Shown one piece after another: positions 1 to 9,790 of a DNA stretch of 64,000 bases. Below the pieces are notes generated by a model. The model did not search any database, was not told the DNA's origin, and saw only the letters and a list, made by a program, of their open reading frames with translations. The position numbers and the translations under genes are program-made. The stretch covers positions 1-64,000 of the forward strand of contig CAMNQH010000009.1 in the NCBI GenBank assembly GCA_946549035.1, written 5' to 3'. Numbering within the stretch: position 1 is the stretch's first letter; each line of letters starts with the position of its first letter. This DNA is from an uncultured Lachnospiraceae bacterium. Its GTDB lineage: Bacteria > Bacillota > Clostridia > Lachnospirales > Lachnospiraceae.

Positions 1-1417
1 CCTCGATATGTTGGTCTGAATGAAGTTTGGACAATAAACATACCGTCTCCACATGTGTCGTCCCCGGAAACATATCCACGCAGCACACCCGCTCCACGCG
101 ATACCCATACTCCTGCAGCTTTTCCAAATCCCTGGCCAAGCTGGTCGGCTTACAGGAAATATACACCATCTTCTCCACCCCATAATGCTTCCCCAACATA
201 TCCAGCACCTTAGGATGAATCCCGTCTCGCGGCGGATCCAGCACAATAAACTCTGGCTTCTCCTCAATCCCGTCTAATACCTTTAACACATCTCCGGGGA
301 TAAATTCGCAATTTGAAAGCCCGTTTTCAGCTGCATTCTCCCGTGCGGCCTCCACTGCCTCTGGAACAATCTCCACGCCGATCACCTTTTTGGCCACTGG
401 CGCCAGCATCTGGGCGATGGTGCCTGTCCCGCTATATAAATCATAGACAATCTTTCCGTTCCCTGATTCCGCGACAAATTCCCGGGCCGCCGTATATAAT
501 ACTTCCGCTCCCAGGGAATTTGTCTGGAAAAAAGAGAAGGGAGAGATTTTAAACTTCAATCCTAAGAGCTCTTCATAAAAATAATCCTGGCCATACAGAA
601 TCTGGGTTCCTTTGTCGATGATTGCATCTGACAGACTGTCGTTTCTTGTGTGAAGAATCCCGGCAAGCTTTCCCTCCAACTGCAATGACAAAAGCTCCTC
701 TGCCATACCTTGAAGCAGTGATTTTTCTGCCTCCGTCTCCATCTGGCTGCTGGTTACAAGATCCACCAGGATCTCTCCTGTCTTAACAGCCTTACGCACC
801 AAAAGATGACGTAAATACCCTTCATGGCGCATTTTATGAAAATAAGAAATCTTTCGATTCTTGAAATATTCTAAGGCGGAAACTAAAATTTTACTGTAAT
901 CTTCATCTACAATCCGGCAGCCGTTCACGGTAAGAATATCGTGAAAGCTCCCTCTTTTGTGCAATCCCAAGGATAAGGGGCCGTCCTTTATTTCATCCCC
1001 AAAGGAAAATTCCATTTTGTTGCGGTATGCAAATCGTCTGGGGCTTTCCCGGATTCCCTCGAACACATCATCCCACAAAGTACCGTAAGAGGCTAAAACA
1101 GGAGCAAGCAATTCCTTTACTTGCTGCTGTTTTAAAAGCAGCTGTTCTTGAGGCTTCATCGTAAGATAAGTACAGCCGCCGCAGCTCCCAAAATAACGGC
1201 ACACATCTTCCTCCAACTCCAGAGGGGATGGTTCCAATATCTCAAAAAGACGTCCTTCTCCTTTTCCCTTTCTCACCTTTTGAATAGCAACAGAGACCTT
1301 TTGACCGGGAATTACATGTTTCACTGTCACCCGTTCTCCATTCTCCAAAGAAACGACTCCCTTATTGGGAAACGCAACCTTCTCTACCATACCTTCATAA
1401 ATTTCTCCCTTTTTCAT
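1..1417 (-). CDS. rlmD: 23S rRNA (uracil-C5)-methyltransferase, RlmD/RumA family (partial, C-terminus runs off the window)
   Basis: Manual minus-strand translation from ATG at 1417: MKKGEIYEGMVEKVAFPNKGVVSLENGERVTV...CRYFGSCGGCTYL...QTNSLGAEVLYTAAREF...VYDLYSGTGTIAQML...VLDPPRDGIHPKVL...VYISCKPTSLARDL. TRAM domain, Fe-S cysteines and SAM methyltransferase motifs. Open through base 1. Confidence 0.9.
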   Translation of the reverse strand, partial: MKKGEIYEGMVEKVAFPNKGVVSLENGERVTVKHVIPGQKVSVAIQKVRKGKGEGRLFEILEPSPLELEEDVCRYFGSCGGCTYLTMKPQEQLLLKQQQVKELLAPVLASYGTLWDDVFEGIRESPRRFAYRNKMEFSFGDEIKDGPLSLGLHKRGSFHDILTVNGCRIVDEDYSKILVSALEYFKNRKISYFHKMRHEGYLRHLLVRKAVKTGEILVDLVTSSQMETEAEKSLLQGMAEELLSLQLEGKLAGILHTRNDSLSDAIIDKGTQILYGQDYFYEELLGLKFKISPFSFFQTNSLGAEVLYTAAREFVAESGNGKIVYDLYSGTGTIAQMLAPVAKKVIGVEIVPEAVEAARENAAENGLSNCEFIPGDVLKVLDGIEEKPEFIVLDPPRDGIHPKVLDMLGKHYGVEKMVYISCKPTSLARDLEKLQEYGYRVERVCCVDMFPGTTHVETVCLLSKLHSDQHIE

Positions 1418-1572
1418 ATTCTTCCCTTTCTATATGCAGCTCTGCCTAAAGCATCTCATTTTGCCCCAGAGCGTATTTGAAAATTTATTCCCACCTTCTG
1501 TATTTCCCACTTCCCAGAAGATTTCCTTCTTAATTAGAAAGGAAAATTTCGCTTACAGAAGGAAGCAGAAAA

Positions 1573-1600
1573 GGCTCACATCACTGTGAGCCCTTTTCTC
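1573..1600 (-). terminator. Rho-independent terminator
   Basis: GGGCTCAC-agtgat-GTGAGCC followed by TTTTCT on the minus strand, just after the 1608-1856 ORF. Confidence 0.75.
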
Positions 1601-1607
1601 ATTCAAA

Positions 1608-1856
1608 CTATTCTTCTGTCTCGTCTTCATCATCGAAGAAATCATCTTCAAAGTCATCGTCGAAATCATCTTCAAAATCTTCCAGATAATCTGGTGTGAA
1701 GAAACGATATACGGCATAAGCAATGCCCGCCACTGCTGCAACCGCGCCTACGATTGCCAAAACCCACAAAACCTTGCTCTTCTTCTCTTCCTTGTCTTGT
1801 CTGTGCAGTAATTCATTGATTCTTGCTGTGTTCAAAAGTTCTTCTACTTTATTCAT
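1608..1856 (-). CDS. Small single-TM protein with an extremely acidic D/E/F C-terminal tail
   Basis: 82 aa; one hydrophobic segment (VLWVLAIVGAVAAVAGIAYAVYRFF) then DYLEDFEDDFDDDFEDDFFDDEDETEE; own terminator. Confidence 0.75.
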   Translation of the reverse strand: MNKVEELLNTARINELLHRQDKEEKKSKVLWVLAIVGAVAAVAGIAYAVYRFFTPDYLEDFEDDFDDDFEDDFFDDEDETEE

Positions 1857-1961
1857 ATTTGACCGCTCCTTTTTATCTATTTTTGGTTACATAGATGACT
1901 TTTATTCATGATAATGATTATACCATAACTTTCCTGTTTCGCATACCATATTTTGAAAAAT

Positions 1962-4199
1962 TTATATTTTTTTCAGTTTTGCGAAGACAGCAAACATTTT
2001 TTTCGTTCCCACCGTATCAAAATCCACCGTCACTTCAAAATCCCGGCCCCCAGAAACGATGTTCGTTACCGTGCCTTCTCCGAATTTTATGTGGCTGACA
2101 CGGTCTCCTACATCATAAGACAAGCCTTTAGCGCTGGCTGCGGCGCTGCCGAAATCCACAGGCGGCGCACTGTAAGCCGCTTTCGTGCGAAAGGCCTCCT
2201 TGGCCTGCCGGTAACTGTTGTTGGCATTGGCCATTGTCCGTTCTGGCTTCTCCTTCTCCGGCGTCCTCTCAAAAAGCTCCTGGGGAATCTCACGTACAAA
2301 ACGGGAAACCTTATTATACCGGGTTTCTCCCCGGACCATTCGGCATCTTGCGCTGGTAAGGGTAAGCTCCTTCATGGCTCTGGTAATCCCCACATAACAC
2401 AGTCTTCGCTCCTCTTCAATTTCTAAAGGGTCGTCTGAGGTTATGGTCATATAACTGGGGAATGTCCCATCCTCCATTCCAGCCAGAAAAACATTGGGAA
2501 ACTCCAGTCCCTTGGCGCTGTGAAGCGTCATTAACACCACATAGTCGCTGCCTTCTTCCAGATTGTCAATGTCCGCCACCAGGGCTACCTCTTCCAAAAA
2601 ACCGCTTAATGTGGGCCTTCCTCCCTCTGCCTTGGAATTTTCTTCGTAGGCTGCAGCCTTACTGATCAATTCATCTATATTTTCCAGTCTGGCCAAGGAC
2701 TCGTCGCTGCCCTCCGCTTCTAATTCTTTCACATACCCTGTTTCTTCTATGACTTCCGTTAAAAGCTCTACCACTCCCAGATACGGCGCCTTACTGCGCA
2801 TAGTCTGAATAAATGTTACAAAGGGCTTTACCTTGGCAGAGGCCCGTCCAAGGGTGGAAATATCCTCCGCCAATTTTAATGCCTGGTAAAAGCTCAATTC
2901 ATTCTCGTTGGCATATTCCTGCACCCGGGTAAGGGTGGTGGCGCCGATTCCCCGTTTTGGCACATTGATAATCCGCCGGACTGCCAGATCATCTCTGGCA
3001 TTGTCAATGGTTTTCAGATAGCACAACAGATCCTTGATTTCTTTCCGGGAATAAAAATTCACGCCCCCCACCACTTTATATGGTATGCCGGACATCACGA
3101 ACTGTTCTTCAAAAAGCCGGGACTGGGCGTTGGTACGATAGAGGATGGCGCAATCTCCATAGCTCCAGCCTTCCTTTTTCACATTCCTTCCAATTTCCCG
3201 AACGATATAATCCGCTTCTTCATATCCTGTATCAAACTGTTGAAAATTTACCTTACTGCCCGCCCCGTTCTGGGTCCAAAGGGTTTTCTCTTTTCTTCCG
3301 ATGTTATTTCTGATGACATGATTGGCCGCATCCAATATATTCTGGGTGGAACGGTAATTCTGTTCCAGACGGATTACTTTTGCCGAGGGAAACTCTTTTT
3401 CAAAATTCAGAATATTATAAATATTTGCCCCCCGGAACTTATAGATGGACTGATCATCGTCCCCCACTACGCAGAGATTCTGATATTTCTGGGCCAAAGT
3501 CCGTATCAGTTTAAACTGAGCCGTATTGGTATCCTGGTACTCGTCCACCATAATATAACGGAAACGCTCCTGATAGCTGTCCAGCACCTGGGGATCTGTC
3601 AAAAACAGCTCCACGGTTTTTACAATTAAATCGTCAAAATCCAAGGCATTATTTTTTTTCAGCATTTTCTGGTACTCCAGATAAACCTCAGCCTGTTTCT
3701 TTTTACTGAAATCCCCCTCTGCCTGAAGTAAAAACTGCTCCGGGGATATGAGCTCGTCCTTGGCATGGGAAATAGCGTTTAAAAAGGTTTTTTCCTTATA
3801 GATTTTCGTATCTACATTCAGTCGTTTGCATATGTCCTTCATCAACGTCTTTTGATCATCCCCGTCATAAATCGTAAAACGATTGTCGTAGCCCAGACGG
3901 TCAATATATCTGCGCAAAATCCGTACGCAAGTAGCATGAAATGTGGAAACCCATACGCTTTCCGAGCCAAATCCCACCAGCTTGTCAATCCGCTCCCGCA
4001 TCTCCCCGGCAGCCTTATTGGTAAAAGTAATGGCCAGGATATGGTAAGGCGGCACCCCTTTTTCTTCCATCAGATAAGCGGTCCTATGGGTCAGTACCCG
4101 GGTCTTGCCAGAACCGGCCCCGGCCAAAATCAGAACCGGCCCTTCAGTCTGATATACCGCTTCCTGCTGCATGGAATTTAATGTATCATAAATACTCAT
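1962..4199 (-). CDS. pcrA: ATP-dependent DNA helicase PcrA/UvrD
   Basis: Walker A GAGSGKT, DEYQDTN, GDDDQSIYKFRGA, LEQNYRST, GITRAM motifs; likely start MSIYDTLNSMQQEAV at 4199. Confidence 0.95.
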   Translation of the reverse strand: MSIYDTLNSMQQEAVYQTEGPVLILAGAGSGKTRVLTHRTAYLMEEKGVPPYHILAITFTNKAAGEMRERIDKLVGFGSESVWVSTFHATCVRILRRYIDRLGYDNRFTIYDGDDQKTLMKDICKRLNVDTKIYKEKTFLNAISHAKDELISPEQFLLQAEGDFSKKKQAEVYLEYQKMLKKNNALDFDDLIVKTVELFLTDPQVLDSYQERFRYIMVDEYQDTNTAQFKLIRTLAQKYQNLCVVGDDDQSIYKFRGANIYNILNFEKEFPSAKVIRLEQNYRSTQNILDAANHVIRNNIGRKEKTLWTQNGAGSKVNFQQFDTGYEEADYIVREIGRNVKKEGWSYGDCAILYRTNAQSRLFEEQFVMSGIPYKVVGGVNFYSRKEIKDLLCYLKTIDNARDDLAVRRIINVPKRGIGATTLTRVQEYANENELSFYQALKLAEDISTLGRASAKVKPFVTFIQTMRSKAPYLGVVELLTEVIEETGYVKELEAEGSDESLARLENIDELISKAAAYEENSKAEGGRPTLSGFLEEVALVADIDNLEEGSDYVVLMTLHSAKGLEFPNVFLAGMEDGTFPSYMTITSDDPLEIEEERRLCYVGITRAMKELTLTSARCRMVRGETRYNKVSRFVREIPQELFERTPEKEKPERTMANANNSYRQAKEAFRTKAAYSAPPVDFGSAAASAKGLSYDVGDRVSHIKFGEGTVTNIVSGGRDFEVTVDFDTVGTKKMFAVFAKLKKI

Positions 4200-4284
4200 C
4201 CGTTTTTCCTCTCTCATCTTATCCTTCCCCTTATTCTAATCGTTTTGACAAAATTTTTCAATGAGATTTTTTCCGATTTATCCC

Positions 4285-4313
4285 TTGTCATCTAGTAATG
4301 AATACTATATAAT
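4285..4313 (+). promoter_or_regulatory. Sigma-A-type promoter for the DUF1836 gene
   Basis: TTGTCA-N17-TATAAT (4285-4290 / 4308-4313). Confidence 0.75.
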
Positions 4314-4427
4314 AAATCCGTGGGGAAATAAAGCGGACAATTCCGCTTCCGCTCCCTAAATCCCTCATTCTTGAGGGACTTAAACGGTTTTTTCCAGATC
4401 TGCCCCTAAGAGGAGGAACGATTTAAA

Positions 4428-5081
4428 ATGACAATCGACACAAAGGATTTGCTAAATAGCATTTTAGAAAGTCTTGCCCGCATCGACTATGTGAAGCCGA
4501 CGGACCTGCCCAATATAGATCTGTATATGGATCAGGTGACTACGTTTATGGACTCCCAGATGGCCACCTCGAAACGCCATACAGACGATAAGATTCTTAC
4601 AAAAACCATGATCAATAATTATGCGAAAAATAATCTGCTGCCTCCCCCGGTCAAAAAGAAATATTCCAAAGAGCATGTGCTGATGTTGATTTTTATTTAT
4701 TACTTTAAAGGCATTTTAAGCATCAGCGATATCCAGGAAATTTTAAACCCCATAGCGGAAAAATATTTTGGAAATGAAAATGATTTTAATCTGGAAAAAA
4801 TCTACAGCGAAGTGTTTCAACTGGAAAAAACAGAGGTCAGCTATCTCCAAAAAGATATTGCCAAAAAATTTCAAATCAGCCAAAATACCTTCGAGATGCT
4901 AAAAGGCGCCGACCAGGAGGACATGCAGATGTTTGCCTTTATCTGTATGCTAAGCTTTGACGTATATGTAAAAAAGCAGTTGATTGAACAGATGATCGAC
5001 GCCAGAAAGCAGGATCATCGTGCCCCTGAAAAAACTGCCGACGCCCAAAAAGCGTCAAAAACCAAACATAATAAATCATAA
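4428..5081 (+). CDS. DUF1836 domain-containing protein
   Basis: 217 aa; DILTKTMINNYAKNNLLPPPVKKKYSKEHVLMLIFIYYFKGILSISDI resembles the DUF1836 (MerR-like) family; AGGAGG RBS. Confidence 0.85.
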   Translation: MTIDTKDLLNSILESLARIDYVKPTDLPNIDLYMDQVTTFMDSQMATSKRHTDDKILTKTMINNYAKNNLLPPPVKKKYSKEHVLMLIFIYYFKGILSISDIQEILNPIAEKYFGNENDFNLEKIYSEVFQLEKTEVSYLQKDIAKKFQISQNTFEMLKGADQEDMQMFAFICMLSFDVYVKKQLIEQMIDARKQDHRAPEKTADAQKASKTKHNKS

Positions 5082-5095
5082 GCAAAAAAGCAACA

Positions 5096-5117
5096 GGCTG
5101 CCGTTTTTTCGGCAGCC
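5096..5117. terminator. Bidirectional intrinsic terminator
   Basis: GGCTGCCG-tttttt-CGGCAGCC between convergent DUF1836 and trpB2. Confidence 0.75.
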
Positions 5118-5135
5118 ATGTTTCATTCATTCCTC

Positions 5136-6509
5136 TTATCCAATCTGGGGCAATCCGTCAAACCCTTGTTTCAAATCCTCGTCGGTGGGTACGTAATCTG
5201 CCATTTCTCCGTTGTGGAACTTCTCATATGCCATCATATCGAAATACCCAGTACCAGTCAGTCCAAATACAATCGTCTTCTCCTCCCCGGTCTCTTTGCA
5301 TTTCATTGCTTCATCAATGGCAACCCGGATGGCATGGCTGCTTTCCGGAGCCGGAAGAATTCCCTCTACTCTTGCAAACTGTTCCGCCGCCTCAAATACC
5401 TCAGTCTGAACTACGCTTCTGGCTTCCATCAATCCGTCGTCGTACAGTTGAGACAGAACGGAACTCATTCCATGATACCGCAGCCCTCCTGCATGGTTGG
5501 CAGAAGGAATAAAGCCGCTGCCTAAGGTATACATTTTAGCCAGAGGGCAAACCATTCCCGTATCACAGAAATCATACGCATACCTTCCTCTGGTCAAGCT
5601 TGGGCAGGAAGCCGGCTCCACTGCAATAAAGTGATAATCCTTCTCTCCTCTCAGCTTCTCTCCCATAAAGGGTGAAATCAATCCTCCCAGATTAGAGCCG
5701 CCGCCGGCGCAGCCGATAATAATATCCGGCGTAATCCCGTATTTGTCCAATGCCGTCTTCGTCTCCAGGCCAATGATGGACTGGTGAAGCAATACCTGGG
5801 TTAATACGCTTCCTAACACGTAGCGGTATCCCTCCTTGGCAGTAGCAGCCTCCACTGCCTCGGAAATGGCGCAGCCTAAGCTTCCGGAGGTTCCAGGATG
5901 AGCCTCTAAAATCCGCTTTCCCACTTCTGTAGTCTCTGAGGGAGAAGGCGTAACGCTGGCTCCATAGGTACGCATCACCTCCCGCCGGAACGGCTTTTGC
6001 TCATAGGAAACCTTCACCATATATACGTTGCAGTCCAGGCCAAAATAAGAGCAGGCCATGGAAAGAGCCGTTCCCCACTGCCCTGCGCCGGTCTCCGTGG
6101 TAACGCCCTTTAACCCTTGCTGCTTTGCATAATAAGCCTGAGCAATAGCGGAATTTAGCTTGTGGCTTCCGCTGGTATTGTTCCCTTCAAACTTATAATA
6201 GATTTTGGCCGGCGTCTGCAGCCTTTCTTCCAGACAATATGCACGGACCAAAGGAGAGGGGCGGTACATTTTGTAAAAATTGCGGATTTCCTCTGGAATA
6301 TCAATATATGCCGTCGTATCATCCAACTCCTGTTTCACCAATTCTTTGCAGAATACTGCCTCCAGCTCTTCCGCCTTCATGGGCTGATGCGTCTTGGGAT
6401 GCAGCAGTGGCGCCGGTTTATTTTTCATATCTGCGCGTACATTATACCACTGTCTCGGCATTTCATTCTCTTCCAAATATATCTTATAAGGTATCGTTTT
6501 ATCACTCAT
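5136..6509 (-). CDS. trpB2: TrpB-like PLP-dependent enzyme (TrpB2 type)
   Basis: YYKFEGNNTSGSHKLNSAIAQAYYA, TETGAGQWGTAL, GCAGGGSNLGGL; N-terminal extension typical of TrpB2; likely start MSDKTIPYK at 6509. Confidence 0.9.
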   Translation of the reverse strand: MSDKTIPYKIYLEENEMPRQWYNVRADMKNKPAPLLHPKTHQPMKAEELEAVFCKELVKQELDDTTAYIDIPEEIRNFYKMYRPSPLVRAYCLEERLQTPAKIYYKFEGNNTSGSHKLNSAIAQAYYAKQQGLKGVTTETGAGQWGTALSMACSYFGLDCNVYMVKVSYEQKPFRREVMRTYGASVTPSPSETTEVGKRILEAHPGTSGSLGCAISEAVEAATAKEGYRYVLGSVLTQVLLHQSIIGLETKTALDKYGITPDIIIGCAGGGSNLGGLISPFMGEKLRGEKDYHFIAVEPASCPSLTRGRYAYDFCDTGMVCPLAKMYTLGSGFIPSANHAGGLRYHGMSSVLSQLYDDGLMEARSVVQTEVFEAAEQFARVEGILPAPESSHAIRVAIDEAMKCKETGEEKTIVFGLTGTGYFDMMAYEKFHNGEMADYVPTDEDLKQGFDGLPQIG

Positions 6510-6632
6510 GGTAAATCTCCTTCCCTTTCTGTTAGCTCTTTCGCATTTTACCACTGTAAAGTCTTGGCTGTCAACTGATTATCCTATAGGAACATCACAA
6601 ACTTTATCAAAGACCTCCTATCAAAAAATACA

Positions 6633-6659
6633 GCCTGTCTGGTAAGATACCAGACAGGC
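6633..6659 (-). terminator. Intrinsic terminator after glyS
   Basis: GCCTGTCTGGT-atctt-ACCAGACAGGC followed by a T-rich tract on the minus strand. Confidence 0.8.
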
Positions 6660-6678
6660 CCCATGCTTACTGTTTTCC

Positions 6679-8076
6679 CTAAAATGTAAATTTATCCGCA
6701 AAATAGCGATCCAGATCTTCAATTTTTACCCGTTCCTGTTCCATGGTATCTCGATCCCGAACCGTTACTGCAAGATCCTGCTCCGAATCAAAATCGTAGG
6801 TAACGCAAAACGGCGTTCCTATTTCATCCTGCCTGCGGTAACGTTTTCCGATGTTTCCCCGGTCGTCAAATTCGCAGTTGTACTTTTTGGACAGCTGGGC
6901 ATAGATCTTCTCCGCTCCCTCGTTCAGCTTCTTAGACAGGGGCAATACGCCGATTTTCACCGGAGCTAAAGCCGGATGGAAATGAAGCACGGTACGCATA
7001 TCCGGTTTTTCCGGCGTTCCGATATTCTCTTCGTCATACGCGCCGCACAAAAACGCCAGTACAACCCGATCCGCCCCCAGAGAAGGCTCAATGACGTAAG
7101 GGATATATTTTTCATTTTTCTGATCGTCAAAATAGGTTAAATCCTGACCGGAGGTATTTTGATGCTGAGTCAGGTCATAATCGGTCCGGTCTGCAATCCC
7201 CCACAGTTCTCCCCATCCAAATGGGAACAAGAATTCAATGTCCGTGGTAGCCTTACTATAGAAGGAAAGCTCCTCTTTCTCATGGTCACGAACCCGCATC
7301 TCCTCTTCCTTCATTCCCAAAGATTTCAGCCAGTCAATACAGAACTGTTTCCAATAGGCAAACCACTCCAAATCCGTATCCGGCTCACAGAAAAATTCCA
7401 GCTCCATCTGCTCGAATTCCCTGGTACGGAAGGTAAAATTCCCCGGTGTAATCTCATTCCGGAAGGACTTGCCAATCTGTCCGATGCCAAAGGGGATTTT
7501 TTTCCTGGAAGTCCGCTGCACGTTCTTGAAGTTCACAAAGATACCCTGAGCCGTTTCGGGGCGCAAATATACCGTATTCTTGGCGTCCTCCGTCACTCCC
7601 TGGAAGGTCTTAAACATCAAGTTAAACTGACGGATATCAGTAAAATTATGCTTTCCGCAGGTAGGACAGGGAATATTATGTTCCTGAATAAAGTTTTTCA
7701 TCTGTTCCTGGCTCCAGGCGTCCACAGAACCCTCCAGCTGAATATTCTGCTCCGCTGCAAAATCTTCAATGATCTTGTCCGCCCGGAATCTCTCGTGACA
7801 TTCCCGGCAGTCCATCAGCGGATCGGAAAATCCTCCCAAATGGCCGCTGGCCACCCAGGTCTGGGGATTCATCAAAATAGCGCAGTCCACCCCTACATTG
7901 TAAGGATTCTCCATAATAAACTTCTGCCACCACGCTTTTTTTACATTATTCTTCAATTCTACTCCAAGATTGCCGTAATCCCAGGTATTAGCCAAACCCC
8001 CGTAAATCTCGGAGCCGGGATACACAAATCCTCTGGCCTTAGCCAAAGCTACAATTTTATCCATTGTCTTTTCCAT
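6679..8076 (-). CDS. glyS: Glycyl-tRNA synthetase (dimeric, class II)
   Basis: [35 protein letters not shown]..., [38 protein letters not shown] at 8076. Confidence 0.95.
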   Translation of the reverse strand: MEKTMDKIVALAKARGFVYPGSEIYGGLANTWDYGNLGVELKNNVKKAWWQKFIMENPYNVGVDCAILMNPQTWVASGHLGGFSDPLMDCRECHERFRADKIIEDFAAEQNIQLEGSVDAWSQEQMKNFIQEHNIPCPTCGKHNFTDIRQFNLMFKTFQGVTEDAKNTVYLRPETAQGIFVNFKNVQRTSRKKIPFGIGQIGKSFRNEITPGNFTFRTREFEQMELEFFCEPDTDLEWFAYWKQFCIDWLKSLGMKEEEMRVRDHEKEELSFYSKATTDIEFLFPFGWGELWGIADRTDYDLTQHQNTSGQDLTYFDDQKNEKYIPYVIEPSLGADRVVLAFLCGAYDEENIGTPEKPDMRTVLHFHPALAPVKIGVLPLSKKLNEGAEKIYAQLSKKYNCEFDDRGNIGKRYRRQDEIGTPFCVTYDFDSEQDLAVTVRDRDTMEQERVKIEDLDRYFADKFTF

Positions 8077-8087
8077 ATATGAATTCC

Positions 8088-8726
8088 TCATTTCCCTTTA
8101 TATACAATATAAGTAAGCGACATCTCTTCCCCGTCGATAGCGTCTTCCGGCAAGGTAATAGACACTGTGTCCTCTGACGCTAAGCTGGTATATTGAGAAG
8201 AAGCATAGACAATGCTGCCGTCCACCTTTACATCCAGCTTCTCGCTTAAAATAACAACTTTGTAATCTGAAGCGCCGATAATTTCTTCTTTACTGACTTT
8301 TCCTCCCAGCTTGCCCTCTTCTACTTTCAAAAAAGTATCTTCAAAGTCATAGCCGGCCGCCAAAGCCTGAGGCACTGTACCCACAAATAATTCCACTTCA
8401 TTGAGAGCGGCATAATCTTCGTATCCCGCATAACTCACATTCAGCTTCGCCACGCCTTCTTCCACAGAGAACTCATCTACCTTTACACTGTCCTTCTCAT
8501 GGGCAGACACATAAGCTTCTACCCGGTCGTTCACATAGGACTGGAGTTCATCCGCATCGTAATAATCTTTATCAAATTTTTGGACGATGGCCCCGATGAT
8601 GTTTCCTTTTTTTTGTACATAGATGGTATTCTGATCCACATTCAGCTTCTTGCCGCAGCCAGTCAAGGTCAGAAGTACAAGAACAGCCGCCAGACACAAA
8701 CGCATGCATTTTTTCATAACAATCAA
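8088..8726 (-). CDS. Putative lipoprotein, function unknown
   Basis: Signal peptide with lipobox LTLTGCGKK; 212 aa; closely precedes glyS. Confidence 0.7.
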   Translation of the reverse strand: MIVMKKCMRLCLAAVLVLLTLTGCGKKLNVDQNTIYVQKKGNIIGAIVQKFDKDYYDADELQSYVNDRVEAYVSAHEKDSVKVDEFSVEEGVAKLNVSYAGYEDYAALNEVELFVGTVPQALAAGYDFEDTFLKVEEGKLGGKVSKEEIIGASDYKVVILSEKLDVKVDGSIVYASSQYTSLASEDTVSITLPEDAIDGEEMSLTYIVYKGK

Positions 8727-8786
8727 AACCTCCTAAAATCTGTAAAACGTAAATCTCATTCATTATACCCTTTTCGGAATTTGATT

Positions 8787-9539
8787 TCAACTGCTGATTG
8801 AAAAAAGATTTTGTTCCAGGACTTCCAGGGACTTGAAGCTTCTGTCCATAAACGCCTTTTGCCAGGATTTAAGAACAGATTCTAAAAGGGTCAGCACCTG
8901 TTGGGATACCGTAAAGGTATAAAGTTTTTCGATAGAGGATGTGACAATATACTGCATGGCATACACCGTGGAACTATCCAGCCGAATCTCACCATGGCCG
9001 CCGCAGGAATCACAAAGAACTCCGCCTCTGGCAGGGGAAAACCAAAACAATTCTTCTTCTTTTTTGCACTCCATACAAGAAAATACATTGGGATACTCCC
9101 CGTTGATCACCATAGCTTTCAATTCATAAATACAACGTACCAGCCGGTTGGGCAGGCTTTCCTTTTCCACCGCCCGAAGGGACTGATACAACAGCTTTAG
9201 CATATGTATTTCATCTGCGTTCTCCCGCGTGTAATAGTCCGCTATTTCCAAAAAATAAAATCCATAATAAACATTTTCAAAATCCAAAAGCAGCTCTCTG
9301 AAATAATTGGAAATAGAAGCCCCTTTCACGGTATAGGAGGTACGTCCCTCATAGACTTCAAATTCTCCAAATGCAAAGGGGCTGGCGGCAGCCGTAAGCT
9401 GGCTGCCCTGCCTGCGGGCCCCTTTGGCAAAAGCCGTAATTTTTCCCCGTTCCCGGGTCAGAAGGGTGATTCTTCTGTCATAATCCCCTATGGGTATAGC
9501 TGCCAGCACCATACCGGTAAGCACAATGGTCCGCCCCAT
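8787..9539 (-). CDS. recO: DNA repair protein RecO
   Basis: MGRTIVLTGMVLAAIPIGDYDRRITLLTRERGKITAFAKGARR N-terminal OB fold; Cys pairs CMEC...CDSCGG; located by era. Confidence 0.92.
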   Translation of the reverse strand: MGRTIVLTGMVLAAIPIGDYDRRITLLTRERGKITAFAKGARRQGSQLTAAASPFAFGEFEVYEGRTSYTVKGASISNYFRELLLDFENVYYGFYFLEIADYYTRENADEIHMLKLLYQSLRAVEKESLPNRLVRCIYELKAMVINGEYPNVFSCMECKKEEELFWFSPARGGVLCDSCGGHGEIRLDSSTVYAMQYIVTSSIEKLYTFTVSQQVLTLLESVLKSWQKAFMDRSFKSLEVLEQNLFSISS

Positions 9540-9669
9540 CCCTTGTCTCGCTCTCCTTTGCATCCCTTCCGGTATCTGTACCGGCATGTTCCCAATCTGA
9601 CTTACTGTAAGCCAGGTAATCCGCCACGCTTCCTGTATGTTCGAACCGTATCCATTCCCGGTTTCTCAT
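9478..9669 (-). CDS. YqzL family small protein, 3' end overlapping recO
   Basis: MRNREWIRFEHTGSVADYLAYSKSD resembles YqzL (W..F..TG.v.aYL.Y) in the conserved era-yqzL-recO position. Confidence 0.65.
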   Translation of the reverse strand: MRNREWIRFEHTGSVADYLAYSKSDWEHAGTDTGRDAKESETRDGADHCAYRYGAGSYTHRGL

Positions 9670-9790
9670 GGAAATACCCCCTTGCTCTTTTGTTATATCC
9701 TGTCTATATAAATAGGATTTCCCAGGGCCCAGGGGATATACCAGATAAAAATTGGCAAATGTAACAGTTGTTTACAAAAAGACATGCTTC

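Noticed and set aside
7159-8082. 307-aa plus-strand ORF
   Set aside because: Fully antisense to the strongly supported glyS; composition is typical of a shadow ORF.
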